Below, piece by piece: positions 1 through 3,548 of a stretch of 5,113 nt of DNA. The stretch's first letter is position 1; every line of letters starts with the position of its first letter. Source of the stretch: Devosia sp. (GTDB taxonomy: Bacteria > Pseudomonadota > Alphaproteobacteria > Rhizobiales > Devosiaceae); contig DROE01000193.1 in the NCBI GenBank assembly GCA_011322005.1, positions 1-5,113 on the forward strand, read 5' to 3'. A program made the translations under genes and the position numbers. The notes under the pieces are model-generated. The model was not told the DNA's origin. It did not search any database and was given only the letters and a program-made list of their open reading frames with translations.

Positions 1-535
1 CGAGCACCTTGCGGTTATTGACCCGGATGACATAGTCGCCGCGCCTGATGCCCAGCGCCTCCATGGTGTCGGCCATCATCATGGCCATTTCAGCGTCAGC
101 GGCGACACCGGGCGCGCCGACAATATCGGCGTCAAACTGCATGAACTGGCGGAACCGTCCGGGGCCCGGTTTTTCGTTGCGGAACACCCAGCCCTGTCGG
201 TAGGTGCGATAGGGCATGGTGATTTCGTTGATGTTTTGCGCCACATGACGGGCCAGCGGCGCGGTCAGGTCATAGCGCAGACTCATCCATTGCTCGTCGT
301 CATCCTGCAGGGAAAATACCCCCTCGTTGGGGCGGTCGCTGTCGGGCAGAAACTTGCCCAGCGCGTCGGTATATTCAAAAAACGGGGTTTCCAGGGCATC
401 AAAACCGTAAAGCTCAAAAACCTCGCGGATTTTGGCAACCATCTGCTCGGTGGCCCGGATATCACTGGCCGGGCGGTCGCCAAACCCGCGCGGCAGCCGC
501 GCTTTGGTGCGGAATGTTTTCTGTTTTTTGGCCAT
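1..535 (-). CDS. hisS: histidyl-tRNA synthetase, N-terminal 178 residues (C-terminus beyond left edge)
   Basis: Class II aminoacyl-tRNA synthetase that charges tRNA-His with histidine in the cytoplasm. Reading leftward, the product begins MAKKQKTFRTKARLPRGFGD. Visible family features are the PRGFGD segment (about 15-20), ETPFFE (49-54, motif 1 region), LRYDLTAPLAR (86-96, histidine and ATP pocket), and motif 2 with VFRNEKPGPGRFRQF (117-131) followed by QFDADIVG (133-140). Motif 3, the HisA-type signature and the anticodon-binding domain lie outside the window; the family is usually 400-500 residues. LRYDLT and the motif 2 loop differ from the LRPEGT and FRYERPQ-type sequences of E. coli-like HisRS and resemble the eukaryote-like HisRS known from many alphaproteobacteria. 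The ATG at 533-535 gives the natural N-terminus; only a weak AGG lies upstream. A candidate promoter sits about 30 bases before it. Identity is very secure; the start is fairly secure. Confidence 0.97.
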   Translation of the reverse strand, partial: MAKKQKTFRTKARLPRGFGDRPASDIRATEQMVAKIREVFELYGFDALETPFFEYTDALGKFLPDSDRPNEGVFSLQDDDEQWMSLRYDLTAPLARHVAQNINEITMPYRTYRQGWVFRNEKPGPGRFRQFMQFDADIVGAPGVAADAEMAMMMADTMEALGIRRGDYVIRVNNRKVL

Positions 536-564
536 GATGGGCGCCTGTTGTTCAATGCTGGCCG

Positions 565-593
565 CTCTTAGCGGATTGAGGTGAAACGGGCAA
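565..593 (-). promoter_or_regulatory. candidate hisS promoter (TTGCCC, 17-base spacer, TAAGAG)
   Basis: On the minus strand a CTTGCCC -35-like element (TTGCCC at 588-593) is followed after exactly 17 bases by TAAGAG (565-570). Transcription would begin near 555-560 and leave a leader of roughly 25 bases before the hisS ATG. The -35 fits an alphaproteobacterial sigma-70 type element, but the -10 matches TATAAT at only three of six positions. The tag upstream region carries the same TTGCCC with a 17-base spacer, which lends mild support. This is pattern matching only. Confidence 0.35.
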
Positions 594-624
594 GCGAACG
601 CTGGAGGTTCGGTGAGCACTGCTC

Positions 625-687
625 CCCCCACCCTGTCTTTGTTTGTTTGCCCCCACCCTCTATCCCTCCCCACAAGGGGGAGGGAAG
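625..687. repeat. C-rich palindromic intergenic repeat
   Basis: The decamer CCCCCACCCT occurs twice, at 625-634 and 650-659, 25 bases apart. The second copy runs into a perfect inverted repeat: TCCCTCCCC (663-671), loop ACAAG (672-676), GGGGAGGGA (677-685). A stem of nine G/C-rich pairs with a five-base loop would be very stable as RNA or as extruded DNA. Similar GGGGAGGG palindromes are, from general knowledge, dispersed between genes in many alphaproteobacteria; this copy would be one of that family. It lacks a T-run on either strand, so it is not a standard intrinsic terminator, though it could still stabilise or punctuate transcripts entering hisS. Confidence 0.65.
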
Positions 688-759
688 AAGAGTGGCAATG
701 CCGGTCGTCGTGATCGCGCTACCGACCCCAAAACCCGCACCCGCTTTTGCATGCGATGC

Positions 760-956
760 TTAGCGTAAATCTCGCCAGTCCGGGGACTGGTGTTCTGTTG
801 TCAGCCCCACATCACGCCGCATATGAGGCGTCAGGTGAGGCACATATCGGGAGGGTGAGCTGAGCGTTGCCAGCGGCCCGTCAGCCAGTTCCAGATTTTG
901 GCAAGTGCGACGCGTGCAAGCGGTCGTGTTGTTGCAGTCGGATTTTTTTCGGTCAT
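760..956 (-). pseudogene. DUF1127-like small basic protein, split by an apparent frameshift
   Basis: Two minus-strand frames together look like one small protein. The first begins at the ATG at 954-956 (MTEKNPTATTRPLARVALAK, then IWNWLTGRWQR) and meets a TGA at 831-833. The second, offset by one base, reads SRYVPHLTPHMRRDVGL, then ends WRDLR before the TAA at 760-762. Joining them near 862-868 gives about 65 residues: a tryptophan- and arginine-rich amphipathic helix, then an L(S/T)PHMRRDVGL segment that matches the xLRDIGL hallmark of DUF1127 (YjiS-like) proteins. In alphaproteobacteria these are small, basic and often RNA-linked or stress-linked. Only a weak GGGGA precedes the ATG, and a G/C-rich hairpin (966-991) lies directly upstream. 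The lesion could be a true decay mutation, an assembly error or, less likely, recoding; I see no slippery heptamer. Family assignment is from motif reading only. Confidence 0.4.
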
Positions 957-965
957 GGGTCCCCA

Positions 966-991
966 AGCGCTGGCGCACTCAGCGCGCCGCT
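966..991. other. G/C-rich hairpin just upstream of the DUF1127-like start codon
   Basis: GGCGC (972-976) and GCGCC (984-988) form a five-pair stem around a seven-base loop, and flanking AGC (966-968) and GCT (989-991) can extend it across a bulge. On the minus strand the hairpin ends about ten bases before the ATG at 954-956, next to the weak GGGGA ribosome-binding sequence. It could affect initiation of the small protein, but short G/C-rich stems arise by chance in DNA of this composition. Confidence 0.35.
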
Positions 992-1023
992 ACGCTTCCT
1001 TTTTGAACTGGAGACAACAACGG

Positions 1024-1058
1024 ACCCCGGATCGGAACACGCAAAAATGCGTGGGGGT
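1024..1058. other. hairpin CACGCA-AAAA-TGCGTG with outer pairing
   Basis: CACGCA (1038-1043) and TGCGTG (1048-1053) form a perfect six-pair stem closed by a four-base A loop (T loop on the minus strand). ACCCC (1024-1028) can pair outside it with GGGGT (1054-1058) across an internal loop. The structure lies in the region between the small ORF and the DUF1127-like remnant. No U-run follows on either strand, so I do not call it a terminator. It may be part of a structured leader or a small RNA, but no known RNA family was recognised. Confidence 0.4.
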
Positions 1059-1150
1059 TAGGCGCGCTCAAGATCTGCCGGATTATTGCTGGTGGAGGTC
1101 TGGCCCGAACGGGTTGGAAGTCAGTTCAGGCAAAAGCGGAAAATGTTCGG

Positions 1151-1177
1151 GTTCAGGCTTTAAGGCTAAAGCCGAAC
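1151..1177 (-). promoter_or_regulatory. hairpin over the 3' end of the small ORF, possible attenuator
   Basis: GGCTTTA (1156-1162) and TAAAGCC (1167-1173) are perfect inverted repeats around AGGC (1163-1166). GTTC (1151-1154) and GAAC (1174-1177) extend the stem to eleven pairs with a single bulged A at 1155. It overlaps the last codons and stop of the 25-codon ORF. On the minus strand the bases that follow (CCGAACATTTTCCGC) contain only a short T-run, so it is a weak terminator at best. The coincidence of hairpin and ORF end suggests translation-coupled control but does not prove it. Confidence 0.4.
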
Positions 1178-1230
1178 GCGGAGCCCGCAAGCACGACGCA
1201 CCGGGTTGTGGCTTGAAAATGAACTATCAT
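1153..1230 (-). CDS. candidate 25-residue small protein or leader peptide with strong SD
   Basis: Minus-strand ATG at 1228-1230, TGA at 1153-1155. The peptide begins MIVHFQATTRCVVLAG and ends SAFGFSLKA. A perfect AGGAGG (plus-strand CCTCCT, 1235-1240) lies four bases before the ATG and is the best ribosome-binding site in the window, which is the main reason to call it. The middle is hydrophobic but too short for a confident membrane span, and there is no run of a single amino acid as in a classical biosynthetic-operon leader. Codons for GFSLKA and the stop lie inside a strong hairpin (1151-1177), so translation would melt it. The frame sits 123 bases after tag and about 200 bases before the DUF1127-like start, all on one strand, so a translated leader controlling downstream readthrough is possible. 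No family recognised; it may also be a chance ORF. Confidence 0.4.
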   Translation of the reverse strand: MIVHFQATTRCVVLAGSAFGFSLKA

Positions 1231-1324
1231 GTTGCCTCCTGTGATGCGTAGGTGTGAACGGGTTGGCTCCTTGCACGGCTGAGAAATCTTTCCGACCGGC
1301 TTATGTGGCAGGATGTCACATCCG

Positions 1325-1364
1325 CCGCAAAACGCGATATCTTTACAACAAAGTCATTTTGCGG
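1325..1364. repeat. nested inverted repeat at the 3' end of tag
   Basis: CCGCAAAA (1325-1332) and TTTTGCGG (1357-1364) form a perfect eight-base inverted repeat enclosing a smaller CTTT/AAAG stem (1341-1344 and 1350-1353, loop ACAAC). It spans the tag stop codon (1354-1356). Pairing is A/T-rich except at the ends, and no U-run follows on the tag strand, so it may act in mRNA 3'-end stability or be a poor terminator. Chance is possible. Confidence 0.3.
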
Positions 1365-1980
1365 AAGTTAGCTCCGGTCGCACGAAGTCATTGCGGGCCT
1401 TTTCAATATCAGCGCGGCAAAAACAATCCTCGATGTGGTCGTTGACCATGCCCATCGCCTGCATGAAGGCATAACATGTGGTGGGGCCGACAAACTTCCA
1501 GCCGCGCTTTTTGAGGTCCTTGGAAAGGGCCGCTGATTCATCGGTTGTGCCCATGGTCTTTAGCACCTCCCAACTCAGTTCTGCGGGCCGGTTTTGTGGC
1601 ATGGGTTCAAATTGCCAGAAGTAAGCGGCCAGTGAGCCAAATTCGTCACGCATCTCAATGGCCCTTTGCGCATTGTTGATGGTGGCGTTGATTTTACCGC
1701 GGTGCCGTACAATACCGGCATCCTGAAGCAGGCGCTCGACATCGCTTTCGGAGAACTTTGCGACCTGTTCAAAGTCAAAGCCGGCAAAGGCGCTGCGAAA
1801 ACCCTCTCGTTTACGCAAAATCGTTATCCAGGACAGGCCCGACTGGAAACCTTCAAGACAGATTTTTTCAAACAGGCGCTTGTCGTCGGTCACCGGCCAG
1901 CCCCATTCCCGGTCGTGATAGTCCACATAAAACTGGTCATCTCCGGGCCATGGGCAGCGGTTGGTCTTGTTCTCGTTCAT
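1354..1980 (-). CDS. tag: DNA-3-methyladenine glycosylase I
   Basis: Base-excision repair enzyme that removes 3-methyladenine from alkylated DNA and leaves an abasic site. With the start at 1978-1980 the product is 208 residues (E. coli Tag is 187). It aligns throughout with Tag: RCPWPG near the N-terminus, YVDYHDREWG (18-27), LFEKICLEGFQSGLSWI (36-52), DVERLLQDAGIVRHRGKI, LKKRGWKFVGPT and CYAFMQAMGMVNDH. Zinc ligands equivalent to E. coli Cys4, His17, His175 and Cys179 are Cys9, His22, His182 and Cys186; base-pocket residues Tyr18, Tyr21, Glu43 (E. coli Glu38) and Trp51 are all present, so it should be active. An upstream in-frame ATG at 2002-2004 would add eight residues, but the 1980 start has AAAGG seven bases before it and fits the family's N-terminus better. 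It is divergent from the receiver gene. No Ada-type operator was recognised, so expression is probably constitutive as in E. coli. Confidence 0.97.
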   Translation of the reverse strand: MNENKTNRCPWPGDDQFYVDYHDREWGWPVTDDKRLFEKICLEGFQSGLSWITILRKREGFRSAFAGFDFEQVAKFSESDVERLLQDAGIVRHRGKINATINNAQRAIEMRDEFGSLAAYFWQFEPMPQNRPAELSWEVLKTMGTTDESAALSKDLKKRGWKFVGPTTCYAFMQAMGMVNDHIEDCFCRADIEKARNDFVRPELTSAK

Positions 1981-2013
1981 GGCTGCACCTTTCAGACTTG
2001 ACATGACCTATTC

Positions 2014-2048
2014 AGTATATTTATTGGCAGAATGTTTTTGTCGGGCAA
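2014..2048 (-). promoter_or_regulatory. candidate tag promoter (TTGCCC, 17 bases, AATAAA)
   Basis: On the minus strand TTGCCC (plus 2043-2048) is followed after 17 bases by AATAAA (2020-2025) and directly by TATACT (2014-2019), either of which could serve as the -10. The -35 and spacer equal those proposed for hisS. The resulting leader to the tag ATG would be about 30 bases and would include the AAAGG ribosome-binding site. Assigned by eye only. Confidence 0.35.
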
Positions 2049-2052
2049 GTGC

Positions 2053-2081
2053 TTGTTTTACTTTCGCACGGTTTCTTTTAT
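2053..2081 (+). promoter_or_regulatory. candidate promoter of the receiver gene (TTGTTT, 17 bases, TTTTAT)
   Basis: TTGTTT (2053-2058), a 17-base spacer and TTTTAT (2076-2081) lie in the divergent tag/receiver spacer, and would give a leader of roughly 30 bases. Matches to consensus are partial. The -35 almost abuts the tag -35 on the other strand, so the two promoters would be back to back. Confidence 0.25.
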
Positions 2082-2116
2082 TTCAGCCGCAACAAAAACG
2101 TCGAGGGGGATAAAGT

Positions 2117-2593
2117 TTGATAGTACCGGCCAAGCTATGCGGACTGGTTGTTGAAGACAACGAGTACTCGCGGTCTCTGGCCGTTGAAAGCCTGAACAGG
2201 CTGGGCATTGGCACTATTCTGGAGGCCTCGGATGGCACCGAGGGCCTGGCGATCCTTCAGAAACAGCCCGTCGATTTTGTCGTTCTGGACTGGTACATGC
2301 CTGAAATCAGCGGAGCCGGATTTATACGTCTGGTCCGGGGAGGACAGGCAAACTGCCGCGCGGACCTTCCCATAATCATATCGACCGCATATGCGACACG
2401 CGAAAATATCTCGCGCATGCGGGAATTGGGCCTGAAAGAAGTTCTTATCAAGCCGTTTGATGTAAAGCAGCTTTCCGCTTCCATCTCCAGTGCCCTGTCC
2501 AATATATCTGTCGAAATATCAGTTGCTGAACCGGAAAACTCCTCAGACCATACCGAGGACGACGAAGATAATCGGACCCAAGTTCTGCTCTGA
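2117..2593 (+). CDS. single-domain response regulator (CheY-like receiver) with acidic C-terminal tail
   Basis: A 158-residue protein with one receiver (REC) domain, about residues 7-125. Phosphorylation-site residues are complete: acidic pair Glu13-Asp14 in LVVEDN, phospho-acceptor Asp58 in VVLDWYMP, switch Thr90 in IISTAY, and Lys112 in VLIKPFD. It should therefore be phosphorylated by a histidine kinase or phosphotransfer protein, which is not in the window. No DNA-binding or enzymatic output domain follows; residues 126-158 are acidic and hydrophilic (PENSSDHTEDDEDN), probably disordered. The start is TTG at 2117-2119, chosen because GAGGGGG lies seven to eight bases upstream, the REC domain begins at once, and no ATG or GTG occurs in frame before the domain. 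It is divergent from tag and 188 bases before the transpeptidase gene, so its partner cannot be read from context. The domain call is very secure; the pathway is unknown. Confidence 0.93.
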   Translation: MIVPAKLCGLVVEDNEYSRSLAVESLNRLGIGTILEASDGTEGLAILQKQPVDFVVLDWYMPEISGAGFIRLVRGGQANCRADLPIIISTAYATRENISRMRELGLKEVLIKPFDVKQLSASISSALSNISVEISVAEPENSSDHTEDDEDNRTQVLL

Positions 2594-2673
2594 CTTTGAA
2601 GGGGCCTGCCACGAATACTGCGAGCCGATACCGTCGGTTTAACTCCCTGCAAACCAATGTTCTTACGGTGCAG

Positions 2674-2681
2674 TTAACCAT
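2674..2681 (+). promoter_or_regulatory. TTAACCAT, possible CtrA half-site
   Basis: The octamer TTAACCAT matches the short CtrA-binding motif described for alphaproteobacteria, in which CtrA controls cell-cycle and envelope genes. It lies about 100 bases before the L,D-transpeptidase gene and 30 bases before A/T-rich sequence that could hold a -10. No second TTAA at the expected spacing was seen. An eight-base match can occur by chance. Confidence 0.3.
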
Positions 2682-2781
2682 ACCGCTTCACGATATATTT
2701 TCCGGGACTGAATATTTTCAGGTGAACTGGCCGGCTGTCCTGTCGGGCGGATTTGGGTAGAGTTGGTGTTGGAGAATGAAA

Positions 2782-3396
2782 ATGTTCAAGCCCCTTGGCG
2801 CTGCATTGCTGCTTGGACTGGTGGCAGCCGGCTTGTGGTATGCCCCCGCGTCGGCCGGACAGAACAGGGTTTCCTTCCCGCCACCTGCTGGAATGAGCCT
2901 GACCACTTCAACTCCGCAGAATGGCCTGGCCCTGCTCTCCAATCAAACGGCAAGCCCCCAATATCTGCGCCAGATCGTGGCCTTTCGGAGCAACGAGCGT
3001 CCAGGCACCGTTATTGTGAACACCAGTGAGAAGTTTCTTTATCTGGTGCTGCCGGGAAACCGCGCCCTTCGCTATGGTGTGGGGGTGGCACGGGAGGGTT
3101 TTGAATGGACCGGCACCAACAGGGTTTCGGCCAAGCGGGAGTGGCCGGGCTGGACACCTCCGGCCGAAATGCGTCTGCGCGAACCGGACCTGCCCGCCTT
3201 TATGCCGGGGGGGCCGGATAATCCCCTTGGTGCACGGGCGCTCTATCTGGGCTCAACGCTTTATCGCATTCATGGGACCAGCCAGGCCTGGACCATCGGC
3301 CAGAATATTTCCTCCGGTTGCATTCGCCTGACCAATCAGGATGTGAAGGACCTCTACAACCGTGTAGCGGTGGGGGCCAAGGTGATTGTTCTTTAG
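2782..3396 (+). CDS. secreted L,D-transpeptidase, YkuD (ErfK/YbiS/YcfS/YnhG) family
   Basis: Periplasmic cysteine peptidase-fold enzyme of the family that forms 3-3 peptidoglycan cross-links or attaches lipoproteins to peptidoglycan. The 204-residue product starts MFKPLGAALLLGLVAAGLWY and has a signal peptide likely cut after APASA (about residue 25). After a short linker, the YkuD domain runs from VIVNTSEKFLYLVLPG (about 75) to the end. Active-site residues are His164 in YRIHGT and Cys180 in SSGCIRLTN, followed by the usual QDVKDLYNRV helix; Ser replaces the His found before GC in some members, as is common in alphaproteobacterial homologues. No LysM or peptidoglycan-binding domain is present. 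An ATG lies two codons upstream (2776), but GGAG (2771-2774) is only one base from it and seven from 2782, so the latter is preferred. Family secure; whether it makes 3-3 cross-links or anchors proteins cannot be told. Confidence 0.95.
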   Translation: MFKPLGAALLLGLVAAGLWYAPASAGQNRVSFPPPAGMSLTTSTPQNGLALLSNQTASPQYLRQIVAFRSNERPGTVIVNTSEKFLYLVLPGNRALRYGVGVAREGFEWTGTNRVSAKREWPGWTPPAEMRLREPDLPAFMPGGPDNPLGARALYLGSTLYRIHGTSQAWTIGQNISSGCIRLTNQDVKDLYNRVAVGAKVIVL

Positions 3397-3548
3397 GTCA
3401 TTTTTTGCCCGCCAACTTCCTGCCGGGACGTCTTTTTGCTTAACAAAACCTGAATCGGGCTGAAGCAAATATTATCTTTGCGCTAAAGGCTCTTTAGGGA
3501 AGTTATGCCACGCTGCCCCCTTGCAGAACTGCAACGAAAAGATGCGGC
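3397..3548 (+). promoter_or_regulatory. spacer upstream of the TadG-like gene
   Basis: This 152-base spacer has a T-rich start but no convincing terminator for the transpeptidase gene. TTTGCTT (3435-3441) and AAGCAAA (3463-3469) form a perfect seven-base inverted repeat that encloses TTAAC (3440-3444) and GAATC (3452-3456), the latter a GANTC site of the kind methylated by CcrM. TATTAT (3470-3475) is a possible -10, without a good -35 at the usual distance. CTAAAG-GCT-CTTTAG (3483-3497) is a small hairpin in the probable leader. The spacer probably contains the promoter of the following gene, but I cannot place it precisely. Confidence 0.3.

Noticed and set aside
236..571. 111-codon plus-strand ORF
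   Set aside because: It is antisense to the hisS 5' region, whose minus-strand frame matches HisRS throughout; a shadow of that gene.
663..685. G/C-rich palindrome as an intrinsic terminator
   Set aside because: No T-run follows the stem on either strand; described as a repeat instead.
760..978. Intact 72-codon minus-strand ORF with GTG start at 978
   Set aside because: Its first half is low-quality (cysteine- and arginine-rich, unlike any family) while the adjacent frame is protein-like there; only its C-terminal half fits DUF1127, so a split gene is a better reading.
1038..1053. Tetraloop hairpin as an intrinsic terminator
   Set aside because: Six-pair stem without a trailing U-run on either strand.
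898..1251. 117-codon plus-strand ORF
   Set aside because: Unusual composition with many Cys, Trp and Arg, no recognised domain, and no good ribosome site; it crosses several hairpins and the minus-strand small ORF.
536..1353. tRNA, tmRNA, SRP RNA or RNase P RNA gene in the long spacer
   Set aside because: I looked for T-loop consensus, cloverleaf pairings and known core sequences and found none on either strand; no gene is called.
1666..2001. Plus-strand ORFs over tag, including 1758-2006
   Set aside because: Antisense shadows of the clearly identified Tag coding sequence.
2257..2681. Minus-strand ORFs over the receiver gene
   Set aside because: Antisense to a receiver domain with all conserved residues; no independent support.
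3026..3331. Plus-strand ORF inside the transpeptidase gene
   Set aside because: Alternate frame of the YkuD coding sequence; no domain and no ribosome site.
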